A DNA stretch of 64,000 nucleotides from CAYYTU01 sp964474655 (GCA_964474655.1 CAYYTU010000003.1:1-64000); one strand, 5' to 3'; counted from the stretch's first letter, positions 16,949 to 26,498 are shown. Notes: a model not told the origin generated them from the letters alone. Translations and numbers: made by a program.

Positions 16949-18864
16949 GAAGAAATCCCCATCTGCTCCTGGTAGCGATGATCGCCATAACCATCTTCCT
17001 TTCGCTCGCCATTGCACTCAACGTCGATCCCCGGCTGCGAGGACCGAATGAATGGCGCTGGCACTTTGGCATCCCCTCAAAGCCCATCCGGCACCTGATA
17101 CCTATTTCTATCGTGGGCGCTTACGTCGCCATCACTTTGTTTTGGGAGAAGCGTCTAGACCAACAAAAGACAATCCAACGAGAACAACGGGCCTTTCTTC
17201 TCTTTATCGTCCTCAGCGTCCCCATCATCCAAGCCAGTCTTTACACCGTCGAAGACCCAGACATCCTGGAACAGCTATTTTATCGCACTGTTTCTCCAAC
17301 TTCCAACGGCGTCTTCTCCGTGGGGAGTACAATCAACGATGTTGTAGACTACCTTCGGCGTTATCCCGAGCTAATGCCGACTTATCCTGCTCACCCGAAG
17401 CGTTACCCGCCCGGGTTACCGCTGCTTTTCTACGGCGCACGACGCCTGCTAGAACACATCCCCAAAGTCAGCGACGCTATTGCATCTCAGCTCCGCCTCT
17501 ATCAATGCCACAACCTCATCCTGATGCGCCTGCCAAATGCCATCATCGCCTCGGCCACAGTCCAGATGGTCCTGCCCGTAATTTGTGGGCTGACCGTGCT
17601 GCCGATCTACGGCCTGGCACGTCAGATCAAAGGGAAGCGAGTGGCAATCTGGGCAGCGATGCTCTATCCATTGGTGCCTTCTTTCAGCCTCTGGTACGCA
17701 CGCTGGGACGCTTTCTACGCTCTGCTGTCTGCTACGATCTGGTATCTGCTTTACGCGGGGCTGACAGAGTCTCTCTACGCTCACCTGACGGCGTCAGGGT
17801 TGTTGCTATCCGTGGCCTCTTTCCTTAGCCTCGGCAACCTGGCCATTCTCCTGCCTATGGGATGCTGGGCGGCATTGTGGCTCGTCACTCACCGCGCCGC
17901 CTGGGCCTGGGAGCAGACCGTCACTGAGGCACTCACTTTCGGCCTGAGTCTCATATCGCTCTGGGCTTTGTACCAAATAACCCTCGGCACTGGATTTCTT
18001 GATATCTGGCGCGTCTCCATGTCGTACCATTTAGGCCTGGGACGGAGTTACTGGCTTTGGCTGGGACATCATATTTACGATTTCTTCCTTTTCCTCGGCC
18101 TACCTTTAGCCCTTCTGGCTGGATTGGCCTGGGTGATGGGAGTGCGCGATTTCATACGGCGCCGAGAGGCGATCCTTCCCCTCGGCTTTGGCCTTGGTTT
18201 CCTCCTATTAGATCTATCCGGCATGGCCCAAGGGGAAGTGGCCCGTGTATGGCTCTTTCTGACACCGTTCGCCGTCATCACCGCTGCTTATGGTCTTTCT
18301 TATCTTCAAAAACATCATCTCAATCTTGTCTTGACTGCCTCCCTTCTCGCAGCACAACTTTTGACCTTCAACGCTTTCTTGCGCGTCGTGAATACCGGCC
18401 TGTATGACCCACCATCCCGCGAGCGCCTCTTTACGTCCCCCACTATCCCCCATCCACAAAACGCATATCTGGGAGACCACATCACGCTCCTGGGATACGA
18501 TGTCGCCCCCAGACAAATCCATCCAGGCCAAACCATTAAGCTCACGCTCTACTGGCAGTCCACGAGCCCTATTTCCCATCCCTACACCGTGTTCACCCAT
18601 TTGATCGGCCGAGATGAAGAATTAATAGCTCAGAAGGATAATATGCCCGTGAATGACACTGTGCCAACAACATGTTGGAGGCCCGGAGAGATCATCGTGG
18701 ATCGATACGAGATCACCGTGCCCGCGGAGGCGCCGTCGGGCAATTATCGCCTTGAGACAGGCCTCTATCGTTGGCAGACCGGAGAAAGACTTCCCACGCA
18801 GGGAGAAGGCGCGATTACCGATGGTCGAGTTATACTGACCACAATTGCTGTCGGAGTGAGATGA
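16945..18864 (+). CDS. Polytopic GT-C-like membrane protein with one C-terminal beta domain
   Basis: A 639-aa protein. About eleven hydrophobic helices span residues 5-490. The C-terminus (about 515-635) is one copy of the cluster's shared beta domain: LLGYDVAPRQIHPGQ, LTLYWQS, FTHLIGRDEE, TCWRPGEIIVD, SGNYRLETGLYRW. The start is the ATG overlapping the previous stop. The gene is AT-richer than its neighbours. A catalytic motif is not obvious; a periplasmic loop follows the fourth helix (GVFSVGSTINDVVDYLRRYPELMPTYPAHPKRYPPG is GT39-like in spirit). Probably an envelope glycosyltransferase. Confidence 0.75.
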   Translation: MRRNPHLLLVAMIAITIFLSLAIALNVDPRLRGPNEWRWHFGIPSKPIRHLIPISIVGAYVAITLFWEKRLDQQKTIQREQRAFLLFIVLSVPIIQASLYTVEDPDILEQLFYRTVSPTSNGVFSVGSTINDVVDYLRRYPELMPTYPAHPKRYPPGLPLLFYGARRLLEHIPKVSDAIASQLRLYQCHNLILMRLPNAIIASATVQMVLPVICGLTVLPIYGLARQIKGKRVAIWAAMLYPLVPSFSLWYARWDAFYALLSATIWYLLYAGLTESLYAHLTASGLLLSVASFLSLGNLAILLPMGCWAALWLVTHRAAWAWEQTVTEALTFGLSLISLWALYQITLGTGFLDIWRVSMSYHLGLGRSYWLWLGHHIYDFFLFLGLPLALLAGLAWVMGVRDFIRRREAILPLGFGLGFLLLDLSGMAQGEVARVWLFLTPFAVITAAYGLSYLQKHHLNLVLTASLLAAQLLTFNAFLRVVNTGLYDPPSRERLFTSPTIPHPQNAYLGDHITLLGYDVAPRQIHPGQTIKLTLYWQSTSPISHPYTVFTHLIGRDEELIAQKDNMPVNDTVPTTCWRPGEIIVDRYEITVPAEAPSGNYRLETGLYRWQTGERLPTQGEGAITDGRVILTTIAVGVR

Positions 18865-18865
18865 T

Positions 18866-20275
18866 ATGTACAAAGATCGCTTGAAAGACAGATCCCTCTG
18901 GCTGCTTATCCTGGCCCTGGCCCTGATTGCCTTCAAGCTCGCTGTGGTCGATCGGGTCTACACACCTTTCCGGCGACCCCGGCTGCAAGCCGATGGCACG
19001 CTGCCAGGTGTGGAGCATGCGCTCGATCAGCGCTTCGCCGACGGGATGACGCTCATCGGTTACGACCAGAACGCGGAGCGACTTCCCGCGGACGCATTGC
19101 TGCGCGTCGATCTCTACTGGACCGTGCGCGAGCAACCCTCGCGCCGTTACCAGACCGTGGTCCATCTGGTGGGCCCCGACGGTCTTCGCTGGAGCCGGGC
19201 AGACAGATTCCGACCACGCAGGTTTCAAGACCCACCGCCCAGCACCACCTGGACGCCCGGTCGCTACGCGCTGGACAGCCACGAGATTGAGCCGCTGCCC
19301 GGCGCACCGCCCGGCACCTACGACCTGGGGCTGACTCTCTTCGATCGCGAGACGCTGGAGCCACTTTCGGCGACAAACGAACAAGGTCAACCAATCGCGC
19401 CGGAAATTGTGCTGGGGCAAGTCACGCTCGACCGCCCCGAAGCGCCTCCGCAAGCCGATGCGCTGGACATTCGCCACCAGCTAGACGCGCCGTTCGGTCC
19501 TCTCACGCTCCTCGGCGCTGATATCGACCGCGATCAGGCTGCGCCGGGCGATCCCGTCTTCGTCACCACCTTCTGGCGCGCTGAGGAAGCAGAGGAGCAG
19601 AATCTCATTGCGCGTTTGGACTTGCTCGCTCCGGACGGCTCGACGGCCGCCGAATATGAGTTCTCGCCGGTTGCATCCTGGCACCCCACCAGCGCCTGGC
19701 AGCCCGGCGACCTCTGGCGCGGTCAGCACCAGCTCCATCTTCCCGCTAACCTGGATACGGCTACATACACCTGGCGCCTCTCAATCCTCCATTCTCAATC
19801 CTCCGTTCTCCATCCAACCACCATGGCCGTCACCGCTCCCGACCGCACCTTCACCCCTCCGCCGGTGGATATCGAAACCAACACCCGTCTCGGCGACATC
19901 GCCACCCTCGTGGGCGCCAACCTGCAACCTGCCACCTCGAATCTAAAACCTGGAACCGACCTCACCACTACCCTCGTCTGGCACGCCGAAAAAGAGACCG
20001 ACACCTCTTACCGCGCCTTCGTCCACCTTATCGGCCCCGATGGCACGCTGATCGCCCAATCCGACGCCATCCCCGCCGGCTGGAGCCGTCCCACCACTGG
20101 CTGGCTGCCCGGCGAGTACGTCACCGACGCACACACACTCGACGTCCCCGCCGACGCACCAGCAGGTGAATACACACTCCAAGCTGGCCTCTACGATCCC
20201 GGCGGCGAGCAGCTCAATAGCCCCGAGGGGGCGGACGCCGTCCCGCTGGGCATGTTTGAAGTTCCCTCACCATGA
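18866..20275 (+). CDS. Membrane-anchored protein made of three beta-sandwich repeats
   Basis: A 469-aa protein. One N-terminal membrane helix (residues about 10-30) is followed by three copies of the beta domain seen at the C-termini of the neighbouring glycosyltransferases: near residues 55-180, 205-320 and 335-460. Each has the pattern LxGx, LxxxLxW, FVHLIGPDG, PTTGWLPGEYVTD and PAGEYTLQAGLYD. There is no catalytic domain, so it may be a surface-displayed scaffold or carbohydrate-binding partner. GGAGTGAG upstream supports the start, 1 bp after the previous stop. Period-7 tracts at 19779 and near 19920 encode polar linkers. Confidence 0.75.
   Translation: MYKDRLKDRSLWLLILALALIAFKLAVVDRVYTPFRRPRLQADGTLPGVEHALDQRFADGMTLIGYDQNAERLPADALLRVDLYWTVREQPSRRYQTVVHLVGPDGLRWSRADRFRPRRFQDPPPSTTWTPGRYALDSHEIEPLPGAPPGTYDLGLTLFDRETLEPLSATNEQGQPIAPEIVLGQVTLDRPEAPPQADALDIRHQLDAPFGPLTLLGADIDRDQAAPGDPVFVTTFWRAEEAEEQNLIARLDLLAPDGSTAAEYEFSPVASWHPTSAWQPGDLWRGQHQLHLPANLDTATYTWRLSILHSQSSVLHPTTMAVTAPDRTFTPPPVDIETNTRLGDIATLVGANLQPATSNLKPGTDLTTTLVWHAEKETDTSYRAFVHLIGPDGTLIAQSDAIPAGWSRPTTGWLPGEYVTDAHTLDVPADAPAGEYTLQAGLYDPGGEQLNSPEGADAVPLGMFEVPSP
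19779..19815. repeat. Heptamer-derived tandem tract in the beta-repeat protein
   Basis: TCTCAATCCTCCAT followed by TCTCAATCCTCCGT and TCTCCATCC: a 14-bp (2 x 7) unit repeated about 2.6 times, encoding LSILHSQSSVLHP. Confidence 0.75.
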
Positions 20276-22779
20276 TCTCAAATCGCCTCTCGTCGTTCGT
20301 CAAACGTCACGCATTATGGCTGGTGCTGCTTGCTTACGCCCTGCTCTCCATCGTGATGACCTGGCCGCTCCTCCCACGCCTGAGCACCCACGTGCCCGGC
20401 GGCACCAATGACCTCTGGACGCACCGCTGGACGTTCTGGTGGATCAAACAGTCGCTCGTAGAGGGACACAACCCCTTCTACACGCGCCTGTTATTCCATC
20501 CCCAGGGCACTCCGCTGACCTTACACAACATCGCCTGGGTCAACATCGCCTTCTGGCTGCCGTTGCAGGCCGTCCTGGGCGGCGACGTGGCCTACAGCGT
20601 GACCTTTCTCATCGTCTGCACCCTGAACGGCTTCGCGATGTATATGCTGCTGCACGAGATAGTCGATTCGCGACCGGCCGCCTTTGTCGGCGGGCTCACC
20701 TACGCCTACTGGCCCTTCCTGATGTCCCAATACGGCCATCCCAATATGAAGCTCGTATGCTGGGTCCCTCTGGCCCTACTCTATTTGCGACGGACGTTGA
20801 ACGAGCGGCGCACGAAGGACGCTTTGCTGGCCGCGCTCTTCCTGGCCCTGATCGGCCTGACCCGCTGGCAGCAACTGATGATGGCCAGCATTGCCATCGG
20901 ATTATACGTGATGCATCGAGGCCACCGAGATAGGATCTGGCGCAGTGGGCGAACGATGCGCCTGTTGCTGCTGAGCGGCATCGTATCGGCCGCCCTGATG
21001 GCCCCGCTGGCGACCCCGGTCGTGCGGGCGCTGCTCCGGCAAGACGACGTAGAGGAAGTTCTCTTCACCGAGACCACAGATAAACAGACGGACGTCCTGG
21101 CCTATGTGCTACCCACGCGCTATCACCCCCTGTGGGGCCCGGCTGCGGAAAAGATTTACGACAACTTCTTCCACAATAAAGTCTACGTCCCATTCCTGGG
21201 CTATACCGCCCTCGCTGTCGCTCTTTACGGCGCGCTCAAACGCTGGAGACAGGCCCGCTTCTGGCTGCTGGTGGCCGGCGTCTACGTGGCCCTGGCCCTG
21301 GGACCCGTCTTGCGGATCAACGGTCAGCTCTACCCGCAAATTCCGATGCCCTATCGGCTGGTGGCGGATCTCTTCCTCGTGCGCGCCGTGCGGGTGCCCA
21401 ATCGCTTCAACCTCTTCCTGGCGCTGCCGATGGCGATGCTGGTCACTTTCGGCATGGCGGCGCTGATCCAGCGATGCGCTGCCCGATGGATGAAGGCCGT
21501 GTTCATAGTACTCGTAAGCGCCCTGATTCTGCGAGAGTACAGCCTCGTCCCCTACCACACCGAGGACCCTCACACCCCCAAGTGGTACGGGCAATTGGCC
21601 CAGGAGCCGGGCCAGTTCGCGGTGCTGGATCTGCCGATCGATCTCCAGACCTTCAACAAGCAGTATATGTTCTACCAGATCACGCACCGCAAGCCGCTGG
21701 TCGAGGGCAAGATCGCCCGTCCGCCGCGCGAGGTCTTCGCCTTCGTGGATAGCAACCCTTTCCTGAGCCAGCTGCACGAGCACAACATTATGGACCCGGC
21801 GATGGTCAACGTCTCTCACCATCTAAGCACGCTGTCGGAAGCTAACATCCGCTACGTTATCCTGCACGAGGGCTTCGCCACCGATGAGCAGATAACCGCG
21901 TGGCAAGATTGGCTGACTATCGAGCCGCTTCACGAGGACGAGGATCTGGTGGTCTATCCCACCGATCTGCGCCTGGGCCGCGACTTCACCTTTGAGCACG
22001 CTTTGAGTGACGATATTGGCCTCATCCGCGCCAGATTCACCCCCACCGAGACGATCCAGGGAACCGTGGTCGGCATCGACGCCCGCTGGGGCAGCAGCGG
22101 CGCCCCTGGGCGAGACTACGACGTCTGCTTGCACCTGCTCGATGACAACAGCGAGGTCGCTCATGTCGAATGCACACCGCTATCGACGTCCTGGCCCACC
22201 TCGCGCTGGGACGGGGACGAGGTGGTGCGCAGCCAGTATCGCCCACAAATCCCGCTCTCTTTGGAACCCGGAACCTACTCGCTGACGCTGGCGTTGACGG
22301 ACGGCGCCAGCGCCGCGCCCGTCGGCGAACCGGTCACGCTGGGCCCGGTGCAGGTGGACGCGCTGGCGCCTGAGCATCCGTTGCAAATCACCTTCGGCGA
22401 CATACTGCGCCTGCGGGGATACGATCTGCGGCAATCCGACGATATGCTGGCGCTGACACTCTACTGGCAAGCGCAGCGTGCGATGAACACCTCATACAAA
22501 ATGTTCGTCCATCTGATCGATCCCGAAACCGGCGAGGTAATAGCCCAGGACGACGCCGTACCACGCCGCTGGGGTTACCCGACGGACCGCTGGGCGCAAA
22601 ATGAGATTGTACAAGACACAATCCCGTTGCCTCTGAACGGCCTTCCATCCGGTCAGTATCGTCTCATAGTCGGCTGCTACGACCCGACCACGGGGAAGCG
22701 GCTTCCCCCCCGCGACGCTGACGGCGAGCATCTTCCGGACGACGCTGTGCCGCTGGACGGGATGGAGCACTTTCCGTAA
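20272..22779 (+). CDS. Large GT-C-like membrane protein with two C-terminal beta domains
   Basis: An 835-aa protein. About eleven helices run from residue 15 to 430; the first loop reads VPGGTNDLWTHRWTFWWIKQ, the place of the GT-C acidic motif. A soluble region follows, and residues about 585-830 hold two copies of the cluster's beta domain; the last reads LRGYDLRQSDD, LTLYWQA, FVHLIDPETGE, YPTDRWAQNEIV, SGQYRLIVGCYD. The start overlaps the previous stop (ATGA). It is the last of five consecutive coupled genes before an intergenic repeat. Function inferred: surface glycan assembly. Confidence 0.78.
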   Translation: MISNRLSSFVKRHALWLVLLAYALLSIVMTWPLLPRLSTHVPGGTNDLWTHRWTFWWIKQSLVEGHNPFYTRLLFHPQGTPLTLHNIAWVNIAFWLPLQAVLGGDVAYSVTFLIVCTLNGFAMYMLLHEIVDSRPAAFVGGLTYAYWPFLMSQYGHPNMKLVCWVPLALLYLRRTLNERRTKDALLAALFLALIGLTRWQQLMMASIAIGLYVMHRGHRDRIWRSGRTMRLLLLSGIVSAALMAPLATPVVRALLRQDDVEEVLFTETTDKQTDVLAYVLPTRYHPLWGPAAEKIYDNFFHNKVYVPFLGYTALAVALYGALKRWRQARFWLLVAGVYVALALGPVLRINGQLYPQIPMPYRLVADLFLVRAVRVPNRFNLFLALPMAMLVTFGMAALIQRCAARWMKAVFIVLVSALILREYSLVPYHTEDPHTPKWYGQLAQEPGQFAVLDLPIDLQTFNKQYMFYQITHRKPLVEGKIARPPREVFAFVDSNPFLSQLHEHNIMDPAMVNVSHHLSTLSEANIRYVILHEGFATDEQITAWQDWLTIEPLHEDEDLVVYPTDLRLGRDFTFEHALSDDIGLIRARFTPTETIQGTVVGIDARWGSSGAPGRDYDVCLHLLDDNSEVAHVECTPLSTSWPTSRWDGDEVVRSQYRPQIPLSLEPGTYSLTLALTDGASAAPVGEPVTLGPVQVDALAPEHPLQITFGDILRLRGYDLRQSDDMLALTLYWQAQRAMNTSYKMFVHLIDPETGEVIAQDDAVPRRWGYPTDRWAQNEIVQDTIPLPLNGLPSGQYRLIVGCYDPTTGKRLPPRDADGEHLPDDAVPLDGMEHFP

Positions 22780-22834
22780 CCGCTGACCTTCAACTCGCTG
22801 AAGGCAGCCACCATCAGCGTCTTTGATCGCACTG

Positions 22835-22995
22835 CCGGGTTTCCGAAGCGAATTGTCTGCGAAAGCCTCTTCAATGCCACAGAATATGCCCAGATGCGAA
22901 CAAGGCAAACGAAGCTGGGGTTGATACGCTCGATAAACGTGACTGTAGGCAATCTAATGTGTCTGGGCTACCCTAGAATCGCTTCGTTTGTGCCC
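22835..22995. repeat. Dispersed repeat family A, copy 3 (inverted)
   Basis: About 160 bp whose reverse complement closely matches 9032-9188. Translating through it creates an apparent N-terminal extension of the downstream gene that should be ignored. The outer ends show the imperfect inverted pair CGAAGCGATTC / CGAAGCGAATT. Confidence 0.9.
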
Positions 22996-23109
22996 TGCTC
23001 CAGTTTGTTATCAAGGGAGAATGCGGTAAAATACCTGACCAAACCTACAACGTCCCCTCAACCGAGAGGGGAATTTATTTTCAGATCAGTCAAAGCGCGA
23101 TGGAGTAGC

Positions 23110-24198
23110 ATGGCAGAAACTCATAAAGCTTCAAACTCCGGACCAACACTGGTGAGCAGACTGACCCTCTCAATCAACCGCCTATACACCTTTGCCCGAC
23201 CCTTGCTGAAGGATAAAAAGGTCAGCGGAACACTCCAGCTTTTCCTGAGCGTGGGGCTGCTGATATGGCTGGGAAAACGAGTTGGCCTGGAGCAAATCGT
23301 CGATATCCTGAGCAGCGTTTCGTGGGCCTGGTACCTGCCCGTCTTCTTACTCTTTATCGTCAATGTGATGATCCGAGCCTACCGCTGGTACGTGCTGCTG
23401 GACGTCCTACAGAGTCAAGTTTCGTACATTCGCCTCGTCTATCTCTATTTCGTGGGCTTCTTCTTCGATAACTTCATCCCCTCAGGGTTCGGAGGCGATA
23501 TCGTCAAGGTGCTTAGCCTACACCAGGGAGATAGCCGGGGGACCGACGCCCTCAGTTCCGTGCTCGCGGACCGCTTGACGGGATTTATTGGCTCTTCGTT
23601 TATCGCCCTGCTCGCTCTGATCTGGAACAGTATCTGGGAAAGAAGAGGCCAATCCGCAAGCCTCTCCTTGCCTCCGGTCATCCTCGTGAGCACCGCCCTG
23701 GTCAGCTTGGGCGTCCCGCTGGGGTTTCTGATCCTGCGCCAAAGCGATCCGTTGAGCCTCCTGGCCACACACTTACCCCTCGTCAAGCCGATTGTCGAAC
23801 ATGATAAGCTCCAACGCCTGGTCCAGACTATCCGTTGCTATCCATTTTCGACCTTGGGCCAGGCGCTTCTGATCAACCTTCCTTTCACAATCAACCTGGT
23901 CTTCATCAAATACGGTATCGCCAAAGCGCTCTCTGTCCAGGTACCCTTTCACCTATTCCCGCTATTTGTGCCCCTCATCTCTGTCATAAACGTGCTTCCC
24001 CTCTCCTTCAATGGATTGGGAATGCGCGAGGGCGCCTACCAGCTTCTGTTCGTGCCAGCCGGTGTATCCAGCGCGGGCGCCATCGCTATGTCGCTGGCTT
24101 TCTATTTCCTGCGCGTCGGCACAGGACTTATCGGGGGCCTGCTTTATGCCCTGGAAAGCATCCGCAACGTCACACAAGAAACACAAGCCAAGGAGTAA
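23110..24198 (+). CDS. Lysylphosphatidylglycerol synthase TM-region/UPF0104-like flippase
   Basis: A 362-aa protein with about eight membrane helices. The segments AYRWYVLLD, FFFDNFIPSGFGGDIVKV, DRLTGFIG and LPLSFNGLGMREGAY are the conserved blocks of the UPF0104/LPG synthase transmembrane family (AglD/MprF N-domain-like), often linked to lipid or glycolipid translocation. The ATG at 23110 is chosen because GGAG lies 6 nt upstream; an upstream frame exists only because the family A repeat happens to be open. It sits 11 bp before an alkaline-phosphatase-superfamily gene, suggesting a joint role in the surface glycoconjugate. Confidence 0.85.
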   Translation: MAETHKASNSGPTLVSRLTLSINRLYTFARPLLKDKKVSGTLQLFLSVGLLIWLGKRVGLEQIVDILSSVSWAWYLPVFLLFIVNVMIRAYRWYVLLDVLQSQVSYIRLVYLYFVGFFFDNFIPSGFGGDIVKVLSLHQGDSRGTDALSSVLADRLTGFIGSSFIALLALIWNSIWERRGQSASLSLPPVILVSTALVSLGVPLGFLILRQSDPLSLLATHLPLVKPIVEHDKLQRLVQTIRCYPFSTLGQALLINLPFTINLVFIKYGIAKALSVQVPFHLFPLFVPLISVINVLPLSFNGLGMREGAYQLLFVPAGVSSAGAIAMSLAFYFLRVGTGLIGGLLYALESIRNVTQETQAKE

Positions 24199-24209
24199 AC
24201 AACATAAAG

Positions 24210-25868
24210 ATGGAACGAAGAGTAGCCGTCTTTGGACTAGACGGAGTCACTTTTGACCTGCTACAACCCTGGCTGGACGAAGGACTGATGCCCAACTTAG
24301 CCCGCCTGATGGCCCAGGGAGCCAGTGGTCATCTACGCACGACCATTCCCCCCGTCTCAGCTTCGGCCTGGGCCTCCTTCGTCACCGGCACCAACCCTGG
24401 CAAACACGGTATGGTCGATTTCACCTACCCCGACCCAAACGGGTACAGGATTAACGTGTGTAACAGTCATACCCGATCAGCACCGGCGATCTGGAATATC
24501 GCCAGCGACGCCGGCAAGCGGGTGGGCGTCATCAGCATGCCAATGACTTATCCTCCAGAACCAGTCAACGGGTTTGTACTCTCCTCCTTCCTCACCCCGG
24601 ATTCCCACACGACGTACACCTACCCCAAGGAACTAAAGGACGAACTGCTGGCCTCAGTGGGCTCTTTCCCGATGCATATGTCCGAGGAAGGCCGAGGCCG
24701 CGCCCCACAGAAATTCGTGCGCTCCGTCAAGCAGATGGAGATCGAACGCGCCCGCACCGTCTCCTATCTGCTAGAGCACAAACCCTGGGACCTCTTCCTT
24801 TACGTTTTCGAAACCACCGACAACCTGCAACACGAAGTCTGGTATTTGCTCGATCAATCCCACCCGCGGCACGACCCACAGTTAGCGGCGGAAACGCTGC
24901 CCGCCATCCGCGACTACTACCACACCATCGACCAGCTGCTGGGCGAGATGGTAGACCGGGTTCCCGACGACACCCTCGTCGTGGTTCTCTCCGACCACGG
25001 CTTTGGGCCTTTCCACAAATTCTTCCACATCAATAACTGGTTGGCTGAGATGGGGCTGCTCAAATTTCGACGCTCGCCCCTCGCTCTGCTGAAACGCCTG
25101 GCGTTCAAGCTGGGCGTCACGCCGCTCAACGCCCTCAAATGGGTCATACGATTGCGCTTGAACGAGATGCGTAAGAATGTCAAGCGTGGACGCGGGCGCA
25201 GTATGCTCAAGCGGCTCTTCCTTTCCTTCGACGACGTCGACTGGCGAAGAACTAAAGCCTTCTCAGTCGGCAACTTCGGCCAGGTCTACTTGAACGCCCA
25301 TCCCCAACGACCACACGGCCCCATAGGCGCAGAAGAATACGAGACCCTGAGAGACCAAATAGCGGAAGCCGCCCTGGCGTTACGGGACCCTGAGGATAAC
25401 AGCAAGGTCGTGCAAAAGGTCTACAAACGGGAAGAGATTTTCTCGGGCGAGCATCTAGAGCGCCTGCCAGATCTGATCTTACACACCGATCGGGCCAAAT
25501 ACGTCTCATTCGGCCACGCCGACTTCGGCTCCAACCAGATCATCGAGCCTAGCATCGGTCAGACCGGACACCATCATATGGTCGGGGTACTCACGATGGC
25601 CGGCCCAGGCGTGCCGGCGGGCCTGCAATTGAGCGAATCCAACATCCTCGACCTGGCCCCCACCATCCTCCATTATATGGGCCTTTCGGTGCCTGACCAT
25701 ATGGACGGCAAGGTGCTCAAACAAGCCTTTTCCAACGATTTCAACCACCACAACCCCATCCACAACAGCATAGGCACCCTAGGCCCCTCGGTCGACGATG
25801 CTATCTACACCTCAGAAGAAGAAGAGGCCGTAATCGCTAAGCTGCGGGATATGGGCTACGTGGCCTAG
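24210..25868 (+). CDS. Alkaline phosphatase superfamily (type I phosphodiesterase-like) enzyme, paralogue
   Basis: A 552-aa protein, clearly homologous to the enzyme at 10298-11941 over its length. FGLDGVTFDLL (metal Asp11), PPVSASAWASFVTGTNPGKHG (probable nucleophile Ser50 in place of Thr49 of its paralogue), TTDNLQHEVWY, LSDHGFGPFH and QTGHHHMVG mark the active site. Start ATG at 24210; the AAGGAG at the end of the preceding gene serves as ribosome binding site. Gene order after a flippase-like gene suggests action on a lipid-linked phosphodiester, but the substrate is unknown. Confidence 0.85.
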   Translation: MERRVAVFGLDGVTFDLLQPWLDEGLMPNLARLMAQGASGHLRTTIPPVSASAWASFVTGTNPGKHGMVDFTYPDPNGYRINVCNSHTRSAPAIWNIASDAGKRVGVISMPMTYPPEPVNGFVLSSFLTPDSHTTYTYPKELKDELLASVGSFPMHMSEEGRGRAPQKFVRSVKQMEIERARTVSYLLEHKPWDLFLYVFETTDNLQHEVWYLLDQSHPRHDPQLAAETLPAIRDYYHTIDQLLGEMVDRVPDDTLVVVLSDHGFGPFHKFFHINNWLAEMGLLKFRRSPLALLKRLAFKLGVTPLNALKWVIRLRLNEMRKNVKRGRGRSMLKRLFLSFDDVDWRRTKAFSVGNFGQVYLNAHPQRPHGPIGAEEYETLRDQIAEAALALRDPEDNSKVVQKVYKREEIFSGEHLERLPDLILHTDRAKYVSFGHADFGSNQIIEPSIGQTGHHHMVGVLTMAGPGVPAGLQLSESNILDLAPTILHYMGLSVPDHMDGKVLKQAFSNDFNHHNPIHNSIGTLGPSVDDAIYTSEEEEAVIAKLRDMGYVA

Positions 25869-25925
25869 CAAGCTAGAGCCAACTCCTCTCCCCGCGCCCC
25901 TCTTCCCTACCGCGGCCAAGCGCAT

Positions 25926-25953
25926 TTGCCATCTACCATCCCTTGGGTATAAT
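25926..25953 (+). promoter_or_regulatory. Promoter of the DUF151-dnaB run
   Basis: TTGCCA and TATAAT with a 16-bp spacer, 32 bp before the ATG at 25986, which has the ribosome binding site AGGGAGG. Confidence 0.65.
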
Positions 25954-25985
25954 CCAAGTACACATATCAATTATAGGGAGGACGT

Positions 25986-26474
25986 ATGATTGAAGTTGAG
26001 ATCGACAGCATTCGGGTGAGTCTGATGTCAGAGCACCGCGTGATCGTCCTCAAGGCCCTTGACGACGAGCGATACCTGCCCATCTGGATCGGTCCGTTCG
26101 AGGCCGAGGCCATCGCTATTCGACTAAAGGACGTAGACGTCGCACGCCCCTTGACCCACGATCTCCTCGGTAACGTCATCGAAGAGCTGGGCGGTGAAGT
26201 GGCCTATATCCTGGTGAACGCTCTTCGCAACGACACCTTCTACGCCCGCATCTTCGTCGACCTGCGTGGGCAACGTTTATCGATTGACTCGCGCCCCTCC
26301 GACGCGATGGCCCTGGCCGTCCGCATCGATGCCCCCATCTTCGTCGCCGAAGAAGTGATGGAAGAAGCCGGCATCACCCCCGAGGAGGACATCAGCGAGA
26401 CCGCGGACAAAGGCGAGGACCTCTCCGCCTTCCGCGATTTCGTGGACAGCCTCGATCTGGACGATCTATCGTAA
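25986..26474 (+). CDS. Bifunctional nuclease family protein (DUF151)
   Basis: A 162-aa protein. ALDDERYLPIWIGPFEAEAIA, RPLTHDLLGNVIEELGG and SIDSRPSDAMALAVRIDAPIFVAEEV are the conserved blocks of the DUF151/BFN family. Plant BFN homologues cleave DNA and RNA; bacterial roles are poorly known. The acidic C-terminal tail (about 30 residues) carries no recognisable domain. AGGGAGG precedes the start. It is 24 bp upstream of dnaB. Confidence 0.92.
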   Translation: MIEVEIDSIRVSLMSEHRVIVLKALDDERYLPIWIGPFEAEAIAIRLKDVDVARPLTHDLLGNVIEELGGEVAYILVNALRNDTFYARIFVDLRGQRLSIDSRPSDAMALAVRIDAPIFVAEEVMEEAGITPEEDISETADKGEDLSAFRDFVDSLDLDDLS

Positions 26475-26498
26475 ACCATCTCATCCCAAGGATCACGC

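Noticed and set aside
22894..23109. A 72-codon extension of the flippase-like gene
   Set aside because: The added residues are translated from dispersed repeat family A, and a good ribosome binding site precedes the ATG at 23110.
23835..24209. An extension of the second phosphodiesterase gene
   Set aside because: It is out of frame with the overlapping flippase gene and lacks motifs; homology to the paralogue begins at the ATG at 24210.
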